From NCBI GenBank assembly GCA_916610825.1, contig OU744447.1:33977073-34041072 (forward strand): DNA of 64,000 nucleotides, read 5' to 3'. Origin of the DNA: Haliclystus octoradiatus. Lineage: Eukaryota > Cnidaria > Staurozoa > Stauromedusae > Haliclystidae. A program made the translations under genes and the position numbers. Numbering within the stretch: the first letter of the stretch is position 1; the number at the start of each line of letters is the position of its first letter. Below are positions 21,515 through 35,885 of this stretch, one piece after another. The notes beneath the pieces are model-generated. The model had not been told where the DNA came from and made no database searches. It worked only from the letters and a program-made list of their open reading frames with translations.

Positions 21515-24261
21515 GTAGGTGTGAATTATCACGAGATACAACAGTTGAGTGTTAATTTTAATTTTGAGTGTCATGTTAATACCTTAGAATTCAATAAATA
21601 AATAATACATAATATAATATAATATAATATAATATATATATAAACAATAAATATGAAGTACTTGAAGGAGCACGATTCCAATGAATAATGAAAACTGTGT
21701 AGGCTTATAACAAAAGCCAAACACATTGTTTTCAGCTCGTCATACATAATATTGTTGCTCAAAATTGAACATATATACAGCAGTACATTCAATTGTCCAA
21801 ACGTCAGACTGTAAACTTCATCCATATTAGGCCTACAGTTTTTCAAGATTTTCAGGATTTCAAGATTTTAGATTTCAATTTGTTATGTGAACAGCTCAGT
21901 CCATCACATTGCGCAGCATCTGAATGTGCAAGAAACCAATTTCGCAAAGTATTTTTTGTTGTTTGCCAGTCACTCATGTGTGTACAAATGACAGCATGGC
22001 GGCCTATCCAGAAACTAAACGCTTGTTGATTAGAACAATATCTTGATAAAGATGATTCAACTATTAAAGTAAAGAGTACATGATAATATATTTAAGTAAA
22101 ACATATAGTATTAATTTATGCGATCTAATGAATAGTATGACAATAAAACATATAGTGCCCACACTTGCATATGTAGGCCTATAGTGCTCAATGCTAAATA
22201 TACCGGAGCTTGAATGAATAAGTAACATGAGTATTAAGTAGGCCTACTTGTAGCCTATGTGTAGCATTAGTATAGGCCTACAGATATAGCAACCCGGCAA
22301 GATTTTTTCCAGAGTTTCGTTCGCCTTTGTTTTTGCGTGTCATTTTTCACGAATTAAATAATGAGTGAAAAGACAATTCATAAAGGACAGTTAACACTTG
22401 AATACAAAATTTCATATATACGGTTAATGCTAGATTATCAAGGAGTACGGCATTGCACAATAAAATTAGTCTGGTAACTGAACGCATTTGCGAGACACAA
22501 CAGCTTCCACGGGTAAAAAATAATAAAATACGGTACAGCGTAAATATAACAAGTTTGATACAAGAACATATCAAAAAATTACCAGCAAGTTACGAAATAA
22601 TATATTATGAGATTGACAGAGGAACTCTAAGCAGTCAGCAAGCTAGACCATTGTGGCAAGAGTAACTAGAGAGACTTGATTTGCTGCTCGTATCCTGTTG
22701 GAGCCTGCTTATAGTCAGTATGCTGTTGCCCCACTAGCAACCCAATGACAAATGCAATTTACACACACACACACACACACAAACTCATAACTAGAATATT
22801 GTAAATAATTAGTGGCATGAATGCATACAGCACTTGGTTGAAATTCAAAGGTTGAAATGACCAAATAACATAATAAATTTGATGTGGTCTGTTTGCATTC
22901 AGGGATAACTTAATTGCAGAAAACCAATCAGGTATAAAATCCTGTCAGGTAGTTAATTGTAGGCTATTGTCCGTCAGTTTCTCTAGATGAAAAGTTTACA
23001 TAGTGTTTTCAAAGACCAATTATACAATACAGCTTTGAATCAAATTTGAATAATCATACATTTATGGGTGCGTCTATTTGACCGTCTTGACTGTAGTGAT
23101 ATGTGGTCGTCAGTGCATATTGACCGTATTATCTGATGAGTTTGAAGGAGAAAGTGTTGCCAGTCAAGATAAGAGTGATGTCAATGAAATATTCAGGCCG
23201 TCTAATAGAATTGGTCGTAAAAGTCACATCAAATATATTACATGGCAACGATAACAACATTTAGCTATACCCTATTACACACAGTCGATTGGTTTGCTTA
23301 ATCAAGCTACAGTATTAATTGATTGCATGATATGTGTTTTATCATGTAAGACGCTGGTTTATGGTTTAAAGGTGGGTGTCTGTCTGTAATGGCCGAGGAG
23401 CAAAGGTATGGGCTGCAAAATATAATGCCAAAGTCATCAAATGACATTCCTAAAATTCCCCGTAAAGTCTGAATCATAATCATGGATGTATACATGCTCA
23501 GTCAGCTATATGCAGTGTGGCAATTTCAGACCATTGTGTAGGGTTCAGATTCAGATAAAACTACATAGTTAAATTATGTTTGATCGTATATTATGTAGAG
23601 TGCTGCTGACCCTACAAGGGTTTCAAGGAAGGAGGGAGATTACATATTACAGTTGATTATTTACTTGTAGAGAACGATGTGATAAACGGTAGTTACAAAC
23701 ACACCACTATAATTGCGCCATACACACATTGTGAATGATTGCTACAGCAGAAATCAGGAATGACCTTCTTATATAGCCGACGCAGATCTGAACGGCACTC
23801 GACACTCCATATCTGCAGACCATTATTGGCAATCGAATTGATACGATTCCACCAACTACTCTGTTTGGCTCCCAGAATTGTGAATGTAGCATAATGTAGC
23901 ATACTGTTGAATAGTATATCTATATATGATATTAGTAACACTACCAACACCAAAACCATGAACATGTAAAAAATTGAAAGCCACAAATCTTTTAATTTTT
24001 TGAAAACATTTGAAAAAATGTTGTTTTCCGTTCAACTAACAACTACAATCAGCTACAACTCTGGATTAATTTATGATGGCTGGGTGGTCTTCTATTGGTG
24101 GATTCAAGTTGAAAATAATTGTTGCAATATACTAGTAACTAAATTGGTCAATGTATCTGTATAAATATCAGGCTCGTTTGAAAGTCAAATAATATTGTTC
24201 TATAGGCGATAAAAAGTTCAGACTGCAGTATAGAGGTATAGAGCTTACTGCGTAGGAAATG

Positions 24262-24395
24262 AACATTACGACAATAGATAAAACGATAAAATTGTGACAA
24301 CGCAATATGTTTTCTTTGCTTAGATTTGGTTGCTTTGAAAAAAGCCGGGTTATAGGACTGACGAGTAGACAGTCTACTTGCTGCTGGTGAATTTG
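24262..24395 (-). pseudogene. H2B 3'-end fragment in spacer, unit 2
   Basis: Same 134-bp relic with the same broken closing base pair, flanked by the 108-bp direct repeats. Confidence 0.9.
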
Positions 24396-26759
24396 AATTT
24401 GTTCTGTATAAATATCAGGCTCATTTTGAAAGTCACATAATATTGCTCTATAGGCGATAAAAAGTTCAGACTGCAGTATAGAGGTATAGAGATTACTGCG
24501 TATGAAATGAATGGGATTTTGGATTGCCCAGTCTATCTCAGAAGTAGGCCTACAGTAATATAGCGTTGATTTTTTTTTCTATTATATTATGCAGTGAAGT
24601 ACCATGATTCGAGCAAAGAATGTTTTTGTTGTTCTTGCTACAGCTATGATGTGCACAGATATTTATGATGCACGAAGGGAGGGATTTAGTTGTGTAATTC
24701 TGTCGATAGATAGCGTACATATATTGATGCATTTATTTGGAATAATGATATATTGAAGAGTTGGAAGTACTTTGATATAGTGAATTAATTGCATAGAAAT
24801 CCATATGATTCTCAAATTTAGAAATGTAAAGGACTCTTTTTGATACGTTTATGCCATGAATAACTAAACTGAATCAGTACTCTGCCGGCCTGCTGCAAAT
24901 CAATAGGCACAGCACATCACAAGGCCTGCATTTGAACATTTACCTCTGTACAATGCCCAACCACCTGGTTGTAGTGACCACGTTTGCCATACCTTCGAAA
25001 GGCAGCTATGTATTCCAATGTATTTCTGGAAATTGTGTTCGTAAGTTGTCTACTACGTCGCTGCATGCATGGTCATTGCTAATTTTTAATTTTTCCTTTT
25101 CGCTTTCAGGAAGTTTGTTTGGATGTGTATTTCTGCGCAATCTCAGCTGCCTTATTCATAAACGCTTCCAAAGAATATCTGATTGCTGTTGTCTGTGTCT
25201 GTTGTCTCCATTTTTATTTGTTTTCCCCTCTCAGTAACCTATATCTACTCAAGGTTTGATGCGTATCTGCTGCTTCTAGTGATTGTTGTTCTTATTAGTC
25301 GAATCAACTTCCCGCGAGTGCCGCCCTTATGCGATTGGCGTATCCCTAAGCAACGGGTACCATCGAACGTCACAATCACATCGAATGATCGGCCTACAAG
25401 TCGTGTCGAATGATTTGATGCAGAAAATGTTGCAGAACGTATCGAAACGAAAACAGAAACTTAATTAACAGTAATTGCTACGAAAGCGGTACATCGTCAA
25501 CAGTATAGCCGTTTACATTGATAGTGCATTATATATTAACCATCAAGCTATACATTTGTACACTGCCGCCGCAACCTAGATATGGATTTACAGAATGTAC
25601 GATGAAACCATCATATAATTATATAGCTACCAAGGAGTGGATATAATCGCATATGCATTGAATGCCTTTAAAATTATTGCAATAGTTAAATACTAATGGC
25701 ACGGAACAATCTCTCTGTCACTTCACCGTAATATTGGCAGCGTATCAAATTTAGAAACCTACATAAAAACAGAGCTGAGAGAGTGACGGTCGCTTACTTG
25801 CAATTTAATTACGAGAGACTTCTATCGACTGGGAAAGTAAATGTCTACATAATTGTATAGAATTTAATCAAATTTGAATCTACAATCTTAAATGTTCATC
25901 AACCGTATACATGCCTGGCTTCAGAGTTTACTACCTGAGTTGTGCGACCAACATGAAAAACATGCAGGCCCTGCACTTCGATTACGACGGTACTCATGAA
26001 GATCGAAGGAAGGCCACTTAATTGAACAACATGCCGTGACAAGTACGTATGTGTTCTTTGTTTTGTAGCCTGGTTGATCGGTAAAGTTTTCACGCGGCCA
26101 ATTTATTTCAAGCAATAAATTGATACCACTCGTACTTACGAAGTGCCGGTCCTTGAAAGTTTTATGTTAGGCCGGATAATGCCGTTCGCACCCACATAGG
26201 GTAACTGACTTGCCTCGAAGGTTCTACTGAAACATGTGCTTGTTAGCATGCACCTGTAATAATCTTCAAAATATATGCCACTAATGCCATCGGACAGTGA
26301 CGGATCGACCCCGCGGTATACGTACGTGATCAGAGTGACAGAATTCTAATGCCCTGTATAGGCATGTCAAACTAGCTATGAAACTTCGTCAACGCACCAT
26401 CATACGATTAACTAGTTGAATTCAGTATGATAGTGGTCAATTGGTACATGTTCAAAGGCGTTTGAGTGTATTTGGCGTGGAAATATTGAAGGGAACAAAT
26501 GTTAGGGGTCATAACGGGGAAGTGATGTAGAGAGAAAAAGCCATCGTTTTCGGCATACAATGTGTTCACCTGGATTCAAGTAACTGATACCGAAAGCCAA
26601 CAACGGGTTCTTGTGTGCAGAATAGTCTTCACATCTTTAATTGTCGATATTAGATAAGAATGTGTTGAATTTGTGTGTCGAAAAAGCACAGTTGTGTTAA
26701 AAATGAGAGTGAAATCAGTTGCGAGCCTCTGTCTTCAAGACGGTCCGCCTCGTAGCCAG

Positions 26760-26869
26760 TATATAAACAAGAGTTCTGTTGGCGCGAGGGCATTTCACTT
26801 TAAAGCAAAACGTTAAACGACACAGTTATCTCATATCTTGTTTATCAATTTTACTTGAAATTTTTCATC
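26760..26869 (+). promoter_or_regulatory. H1 promoter core and 5' UTR, unit 3
   Basis: TATA box 26760-26768, E2F-like motif 26779-26787. Confidence 0.7.
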
Positions 26870-27436
26870 ATGGTTAGTTCCCCATCAAAGAAAGTAGCAA
26901 AAAAGACTGCCAGTAAAGCATCGCTTCACCCAACGTACAACGAAATGATCCAGAAGGCGATCGCAGCGCTGAAAGAGAGGAATGGCGCGTCGAGACAGAA
27001 AATTGCCAGCTACATTGTTAGTAATTACACTGGTCTAGGAGAGCCAAGTAGCGTTACTGCACCACTTCGAAGGGCACTTGTCAAGGCTCTTGCCGCTGGC
27101 ACAATCATCAACACGAAAGGAACAGGAGCAAGTGGCCGTTTTAAATTGGCCAACGTTCCCAAACCAGCAGCAGCGAAGAAGAGTCCCGCAAAAAAGAAGG
27201 CAGCTGTTGCAGCCAAACCAAAAGCATCTACTGCTGCCAAGAAGACGACCAGTGTAAAGGCTGCTGCTAAAAAGTCACCAGCCAAACGCAAGCCAAAGAG
27301 CAAGGTCGCTAAGAAAACCGCCAAGTCCCCCAAAAAAGTGAAGCCTGTGGCCAAAGGCAAGGCAGCTGCAAGCAAAACCAAGAAAGCCAGCAAGTCTCCT
27401 GCCAAGAAATCCAGCAAAGCAGCATCGAAGAAATAA
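26870..27436 (+). CDS. H1: Linker histone H1, unit 3
   Basis: 188 residues, same protein as units 1, 2 and 4. Promoter intact. The ATG at 26870 gives the MVSSPSKK start. Confidence 0.97.
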   Translation: MVSSPSKKVAKKTASKASLHPTYNEMIQKAIAALKERNGASRQKIASYIVSNYTGLGEPSSVTAPLRRALVKALAAGTIINTKGTGASGRFKLANVPKPAAAKKSPAKKKAAVAAKPKASTAAKKTTSVKAAAKKSPAKRKPKSKVAKKTAKSPKKVKPVAKGKAAASKTKKASKSPAKKSSKAASKK

Positions 27437-27465
27437 TTCAGAAAGTGTCTGTCTTCCAACAAAAC

Positions 27466-27481
27466 GGCTTTTTTCAAAGCC
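27466..27481 (+). terminator. Histone 3' stem-loop (H1, unit 3)
   Basis: Intact hairpin with ACCA flank. Confidence 0.93.
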
Positions 27482-27712
27482 ACCAAATTAAGTGAAGGAT
27501 GCCATCTATGCTTGTCTCCCCCGATTATTGTTGTCTGTTTACAAAATAATGTCTGTTTGATTCATATTTATCGACACTTGATAGTTGGTAATTTTAAGTG
27601 ACCCTATTCTAATTCTACAACTACAAATTAGCCTATTATAAGTGACACTTGGTGCTGTTCTTAGGTTTGGCAATGATACAAGTTTAAGTAGTAAAGTTTG
27701 TACCTTACTGTT

Positions 27713-27830
27713 GTCTACGACCATATCACTGAGAATGATCCGGTTCTCGTCCGATCCCCGAAGACAAACTCAGTCGAGCCCACTCAGTAGCGATATGGGT
27801 GACCGATTGCGAACAATGGGTGCCGTAGAC
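27713..27830 (+). rRNA. 5S rRNA-like gene, unit 3
   Basis: Identical to unit 1; followed by a T6 run at 27831. Confidence 0.8.
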
Positions 27831-28236
27831 TTTTTTCATTTATTTTTTTATTATTTTATATTTTCTCCATATATCTTCCATATCAATTAACAAATATTAT
27901 ACAAGGATTTCAGTGCCAACGACATTTTATTAACCACAGTATTACCCTGTCTGGCTCATTTTAGTAGCCATGCTACCGTAACTAGGACGTAACTAACCTA
28001 GCAGAACGACGCCTATATAGAGATGGGACATCACATTAGCCTGTAATTTATTGTTTTGGTAGCACTGCATTATACTTCAAGAATGACATATACTGGCTTA
28101 GTAATTATGTATAGAACAATAACCTGAGAAGTAATCATGATAGGCAGTTACTGTGACAGAGATTTAATAAGATCTATTTAGTTGGAGTAATATCAAGGCA
28201 GACAGAGCAAAAATGATCAACTTTATTTGATTTGGT

Positions 28237-28252
28237 GGCTTTGAAAAAAGCC
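28237..28252 (-). terminator. Histone 3' stem-loop (H3, unit 3)
   Basis: Intact minus-strand hairpin. Confidence 0.93.
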
Positions 28253-28282
28253 GGTTTTTGCAGGCACTAGAATATAGAAGAT

Positions 28283-29389
<1,107 letters not shown>

Positions 29390-29421
29390 TTTCACTGCTT
29401 ACACAGTGCTCACTTATACCC

Positions 29422-29437
29422 GGCTTTTTTCAAAGCC
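29422..29437 (+). terminator. Histone 3' stem-loop (H4, unit 3)
   Basis: Intact hairpin with ACCA flank. Confidence 0.93.
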
Positions 29438-30224
29438 ACCAAATCAAGTCAGAGAATTGTTTGATTGCTGTTTTGTGTCATGCGTTATATTTTGTCTCGT
29501 TGCATATAAAGTAGTTTAGGTTGATCTGAAAGTAAATGACTGAAATGAAAAGTTATCGGATCCTAACGCGGCATACTACTAACTTATTACACATGTTTCG
29601 TGTTACTGTACCTATCTTCCGGGCGGGCGGGGTGTCAGAATATCCGCGGAAATTTCAATGTTTATATAATTTTTGTAAAGCACCTATCCAAGAACCAATA
29701 ACGAGGCATGTATTGCATGTAACTTGAAGTACGTACTCGTATATTCTGTACATATCAGGCAGTGAAATCTGATTTTTTAATATTGATTACGGAAACCGTA
29801 CCGGATAATAAAATGCCTTCGTTAGATTAATTACGACTGCTGCGATCAGTTATATTCCAGTGAGCAATTCGTTCAGTGCAAATAATTGTTGTCATCCTTA
29901 TTGTATCACCGCATGTCATTAGTTCACAAGTCAATGGAATGCTAATAATATAGTTATTATATCAATCAATCAGTAGTGGCGGACACCGGATCGGAAAATA
30001 GAATACTGTTTGTGTTCAACGTCATTATAAATAAAATCATTGGTCAACATACCAGGATCAGACAGATGTGGGGAGGAAGGAGACATATACACACACACAC
30101 ACAACATACGCAGATATAGACGGCCTAAGACACGGTACACGCATGCAATAATTGAAACATTACGACAATAGATAAAACGATAAAATTGTGACAACGCAAT
30201 ATGTTTTCTTTGCTTAGATTTGGT
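29438..30224. other. H4-H2B intergenic region, unit 3
   Basis: Non-coding, as in units 1 and 2. No gene seen. Confidence 0.5.
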
Positions 30225-30240
30225 GGCTTTGAAAAAAGCC
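30225..30240 (-). terminator. Histone 3' stem-loop (H2B, unit 3)
   Basis: Intact minus-strand hairpin. Confidence 0.94.
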
Positions 30241-30267
30241 GGGTTATAGGACTGACGAGTAGACAGT

Positions 30268-30675
30268 CTACTTGCTGCTGGTGAATTTGGTGACGGCCTT
30301 GGTGCCTTCACTGACTGCATGTTTGGCCAACTCTCCGGGCAAGAGGAGACGGACTGCTGTTTGGATTTCCCTCGATGTGATGGTTGACTTTTTGTTGTAC
30401 AAAGCCAAACGAGATGCCTCGGCAGCAATACGCTCGAAGATGTCATTGACAAATGAGTTCATGATGTTCATTGCCTTGCTAGCGATTCCAGTGTCGGGAT
30501 GTACTTGTTTGAGAACCTTGTAAATGTAGATGGAGTAACTCTCACGTCTCTTGCGGTGGCGTTTTGATTTTTCTCCTGGTGCTTTACCTTTCTTGCCGAT
30601 ACCGGCCTTCTTCTCTCCCTTCTTGGCGACTTTAGGTGCCTGCTTTCCTCCTTTGGCTGCTGCAGCGTCAGACAT
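30268..30675 (-). CDS. H2B: Histone H2B, unit 3
   Basis: 135 residues, identical protein to unit 1. Divergent partner H2A starts 344 bp away. No unit-specific change noticed. Confidence 0.97.
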   Translation of the reverse strand: MSDAAAAKGGKQAPKVAKKGEKKAGIGKKGKAPGEKSKRHRKRRESYSIYIYKVLKQVHPDTGIASKAMNIMNSFVNDIFERIAAEASRLALYNKKSTITSREIQTAVRLLLPGELAKHAVSEGTKAVTKFTSSK

Positions 30676-31019
30676 GATTTAATCAATAAGTTGCAAAACT
30701 AACAACGATAAACAAGTGATCCTGTGTAGGCTGGTGTTGTGAACAACTGAAGTTTATCGTTTCGCGCGCGGCTTCTTGTATTTGAGCCCTGGAGAGAGTA
30801 GGCTCGAAATTGGCGCGAATCGAAACAACAGATCGGGTGCTCATTGAAATTGCTTTCCAGTACGTCGGGATGGCCTAGAACAATAGACATAGCTTTTTCG
30901 AGCCTTCTCATTACTATTTCAGGCGCGCAGCCCCAAGCCGGAGTCATTCACAACATTGAACTCAAAGCAAACGTTTGTCGTAGATTTATCTGTAAACCTA
31001 CTTCATTAATTTTCTCATC
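30676..31019. promoter_or_regulatory. H2B/H2A bidirectional promoter, unit 3
   Basis: 344 bp, same as unit 1. Its first 112 bp match what remains of this region in unit 4 before the N gap. Confidence 0.68.
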
Positions 31020-31406
31020 ATGTCTGGACGTGGTAAAGGCGGTAAAGCAAAATCAAAGCCTAAATCGAGATCATCTCGTGCTGGTCTGCAATTTCCAGTT
31101 GGTCGTGTTCATCGTATTCTTCGTAAGGGTAACTACGCGAAACGAGTTGGAGCTGGTGCACCAGTTTACTTGGCCGCTGTTCTCGAATATTTGTCTGCTG
31201 AAATCCTCGAGTTAGCAGGTAATGCTGCCCGTGACAACAAGAAGAGCCGTATTATCCCTCGCCATTTGCAATTGGCTGTGAGGAACGACGAAGAGTTAAA
31301 CAAACTGTTGTCTGGAGTAACCATTGCCCAAGGTGGTGTTTTGCCCAACATCCAGGCTGTTCTTCTGCCAAAGAAGACCGAAGCCAAAGCAGCCAAGAAA
31401 GCATAA
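31020..31406 (+). CDS. H2A: Histone H2A, unit 3
   Basis: 128 residues, identical to unit 1. This copy is the best guide to what the unit 4 gap should contain, since the matching unit 4 segment is replaced by N. Confidence 0.97.
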   Translation: MSGRGKGGKAKSKPKSRSSRAGLQFPVGRVHRILRKGNYAKRVGAGAPVYLAAVLEYLSAEILELAGNAARDNKKSRIIPRHLQLAVRNDEELNKLLSGVTIAQGGVLPNIQAVLLPKKTEAKAAKKA

Positions 31407-31441
31407 GCTCCGTCTACATCATGGCTCAACGTCATCAAACC

Positions 31442-31457
31442 GGCTTTTTTCAAAGCC
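31442..31457 (+). terminator. Histone 3' stem-loop (H2A, unit 3)
   Basis: Intact hairpin with ACCA flank. Confidence 0.93.
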
Positions 31458-32668
31458 ACCAAATTCAGCAAAGTAACAACCTGTTAGCGATTGTCTTTCT
31501 TGTAGTCATTTTATTTTGCCTTGAACTATTTTAATTTAATTTTGACCAACCTAGTATGCGTTTGCACAGTACACTACTGTAATCTAGGACACCCCTAACG
31601 CGCCGTATTCTAGATTCCCCCTTCAACGCGACCCTCGATTCCAAAACAGTGCGTTAGCCTCTATGCGTCAACCTCGTCTATGGCTTCAATAAACATGGAC
31701 GTCTTATAGATAGCAATATCCCTAATGGATAATTTGATTTGCATTTCACGACAATGCAAGCCTTTAACCAGTTATTGGTGTTCATACTTTTAAATGCGTT
31801 GATCCAAGTTGGACGAAAGGATGGGATCTTTAATACTATATTCTGGGTTTGTCGACTGCTGTGCATGGCATGGAGTAAACAGTCTGTATGCACTATTTTG
31901 ACTCCTTGATCAGCTTGTCCAGGCTGCCAGCTACGTCCACATGTCAGGTATGAATACAATTAACTAAACATGACAGTAGCCCACTGGAGTAGACTAGCTA
32001 ATAGGCCCCATAATGTGGAGATCGATCGATTCTATTTCAATTCTACATGTGCAATTTTCCTAATCAATCATAGCTTTTTAAATCTGCAAACCTGCGTAGG
32101 CCTATGTTGTACAGAATTGAAATCAATATAGCTAGTGTCATATTGTTGAACAGCTGATCCTCGTAACGGGAAATGGCAATTGCCGCTACACAAGCGTGTC
32201 CTTACAGCTCTGATTGTTAGTAGGCTATATAGTAATATGTTATATTGATCCTGAAATTTCAGGCTAAAATAGAAATACGGATATTCTGATGTAAAAAAAA
32301 GTAATTATTACATGAACATGACAGGAATATAACAGTTATATTTAGATGACCCTACACACTCACTAGCCTAAGCATAATTATAATTCTAGCTACATTGTAG
32401 ACAATATGTTGGACTGGCCGATCAACTGTGAAATGATGTGTAAAAGGTGTATGCCTAACATAGAGACATGGCAGGGCCCCATGTCTTAACGAACCAGCGA
32501 GTTTCACTTGTCAGTGAACGACGGCGGTAGAGTCATGTGCACGGAGTACAGTTTTGATTTCAGATTATTATAACCAGCAACGGTGGTTTTGATTTCTCCG
32601 GAAAATATGAATGCCGGGCATGAATGACAACTTGATTATGCAATTTAGTTAGTTAATGCTATGTTCGT

Positions 32669-32997
32669 ATTAATGTAAATACATATAATCAATCTATTGC
32701 ACAGCACTAATTTAGTTCACTCATGTCATTATATTAAGACTAGCACCGTATTATCATTATTATAACCCTACACACTCACTAGCCTAAGCATAATTATAAT
32801 TCTAGCTACATTGTAGACAATATGTTGAACTGGCCGATCAACTGTGAAATGATGTGTAATGACTAATAATTATCATTATCCAGTGAGTGTGTAGGGTTAT
32901 AATAATGATAATACGGTGCTAGTCTTAATATAATGACATGAGTGAACTAACCGAATTAGTTGCTGCGCAATAGATTATATGTTATTTACATTAATTA
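32669..32997. repeat. Fold-back element, unit 3
   Basis: Same arms and centre as units 1 and 2. Confidence 0.65.
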
Positions 32998-35751
32998 GTA
33001 GGTGTGAATTATCACGAGATACAACAGTTGAGTGTTAATTTTAATTTTGAGTGTCATGTTAATACCTTAGAATTCAATAAATAAATAATACATAATATAA
33101 TATAATATAATATAATATATATATAAACAATAAATATGAAGTACTTGAAGGAGCACGATTCCAATGAATAATGAAAACTGTGTAGGCTTATAACAAAAGC
33201 CAAACACATTGTTTTCAGCTCGTCATACATAATATTGTTGCTCAAAATTGAACATATATACAGCAGTACATTCAATTGTCCAAACGTCAGACTGTAAACT
33301 TCATCCATATTAGGCCTACAGTTTTTCAAGATTTTCAGGATTTCAAGATTTTAGATTTCAATTTGTTATGTGAACAGCTCAGTCCATCACATTGCGCAGC
33401 ATCTGAATGTGCAAGAAACCAATTTCGCAAAGTATTTTTTGTTGTTTGCCAGTCACTCATGTGTGTACAAATGACAGCATGGCGGCCTATCCAGAAACTA
33501 AACGCTTGTTGATTAGAACAATATCTTGATAAAGATGATTCAACTATTAAAGTAAAGAGTACATGATAATATATTTAAGTAAAACATATAGTATTAATTT
33601 ATGCGATCTAATGAATAGTATGACAATAAAACATATAGTGCCCACACTTGCATATGTAGGCCTATAGTGCTCAATGCTAAATATACCGGAGCTTGAATGA
33701 ATAAGTAACATGAGTATTAAGTAGGCCTACTTGTAGCCTATGTGTAGCATTAGTATAGGCCTACAGATATAGCAACCCGGCAAGATTTTTTCCAGAGTTT
33801 CGTTCGCCTTTGTTTTTGCGTGTCATTTTTCACGAATTAAATAATGAGTGAAAAGACAATTCATAAAGGACAGTTAACACTTGAATACAAAATTTCATAT
33901 ATACGGTTAATGCTAGATTATCAAGGAGTACGGCATTGCACAATAAAATTAGTCTGGTAACTGAACGCATTTGCGAGACACAACAGCTTCCACGGGTAAA
34001 AAATAATAAAATACGGTACAGCGTAAATATAACAAGTTTGATACAAGAACATATCAAAAAATTACCAGCAAGTTACGAAATAATATATTATGAGATTGAC
34101 AGAGGAACTCTAAGCAGTCAGCAAGCTAGACCATTGTGGCAAGAGTAACTAGAGAGACTTGATTTGCTGCTCGTATCCTGTTGGAGCCTGCTTATAGTCA
34201 GTATGCTGTTGCCCCACTAGCAACCCAATGACAAATGCAATTTACACACACACACACACACACACAAACTCATAACTAGAATATTGTAAATAATTAGTGG
34301 CATGAATGCATACAGCACTTGGTTGAAATTCAAAGGTTGAAATGACCAAATAACATAATAAATTTGATGTGGTCTGTTTGCATTCAGGGATAACTTAATT
34401 GCAGAAAACCAATCAGGTATAAAATCCTGTCAGGTAGTTAATTGTAGGCTATTGTCCGTCAGTTTCTCTAGATGAAAAGTTTACATAGTGTTTTCAAAGA
34501 CCAATTATACAATACAGCTTTGAATCAAATTTGAATAATCATACATTTATGGGTGCGTCTATTTGACCGTCTTGACTGTAGTGATATGTGGTCGTCAGTG
34601 CATATTGACCGTATTATCTGATGAGTTTGAAGGAGAAAGTGTTGCCAGTCAAGATAAGAGTGATGTCAATGAAATATTCAGGCCGTCTAATAGAATTGGT
34701 CGTAAAAGTCACATCAAATATATTACATGGCAACGATAACAACATTTAGCTATACCCTATTACACACAGTCGATTGGTTTGCTTAATCAAGCTACAGTAT
34801 TAATTGATTGCATGATATGTGTTTTATCATGTAAGACGCTGGTTTATGGTTTAAAGGTGGGTGTCTGTCTGTAATGGCCGAGGAGCAAAGGTATGGGCTG
34901 CAAAATATAATGCCAAAGTCATCAAATGACATTCCTAAAATTCCCCGTAAAGTCTGAATCATAATCATGGATGTATACATGCTCAGTCAGCTATATGCAG
35001 TGTGGCAATTTCAGACCATTGTGTAGGGTTCAGATTCAGATAAAACTACATAGTTAAATTATGTTTGATCGTATATTATGTAGAGTGCTGCTGACCCTAC
35101 AAGGGTTTCAAGGAAGGAGGGAGATTACATATTACAGTTGATTATTTACTTGTAGAGAACGATGTGATAAACGGTAGTTACAAACACACCACTATAATTG
35201 CGCCATACACACATTGTGAATGATTGCTACAGCAGAAATCAGGAATGACCTTCTTATATAGCCGACGCAGATCTGAACGGCACTCGACACTCCATATCTG
35301 CAGACCATTATTGGCAATCGAATTGATACGATTCCACCAACTAGCCTACTCTGTTTGGCTCCCAGAATTGTGAATGTAGCATAATGTAGCATACTGTTGA
35401 ATAGTATATCTATATATGATATTAGTAACACTACCAACACCAAAACCATGAACATGTAAAAAATTGAAAGCCACAAATCTTTTAATTTTTTGAAAACATT
35501 TGAAAAAATGTTGTTTTCCGTTCAACTAACAACTACAATCAGCTACAACTCTGGATTAATTTATGATGGCTGGGTGGTCTTCTATTGGTGGATTCAAGTT
35601 GAAAATAATTGTTGCAATATACTAGTAACTAAATTGGTCAATGTATCTGTATAAATATCAGGCTCGTTTGAAAGTCAAATAATATTGTTCTATAGGCGAT
35701 AAAAAGTTCAGACTGCAGTATAGAGGTATAGAGCTTACTGCGTAGGAAATG

Positions 35752-35885
35752 AACATTACGACAATAGATAAAACGATAAAATTGTGACAACGCAATATGT
35801 TTTCTTTGCTTAGATTTGGTTGCTTTGAAAAAAGCCGGGTTATAGGACTGACGAGTAGACAGTCTACTTGCTGCTGGTGAATTTG
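35752..35885 (-). pseudogene. H2B 3'-end fragment in spacer, unit 3
   Basis: 134-bp relic, same broken stem-loop as units 1 and 2. Confidence 0.9.

Larger units (their letters stand above)
19975..26759. other. Long spacer, units 2 to 3
   Basis: About 6.8 kb of non-coding sequence in the basic, uninterrupted form: fold-back element, (TATAA)n, (CA)n, paired 108-bp repeats around the H2B relic, then the H1 upstream region. No convincing gene. Confidence 0.5.
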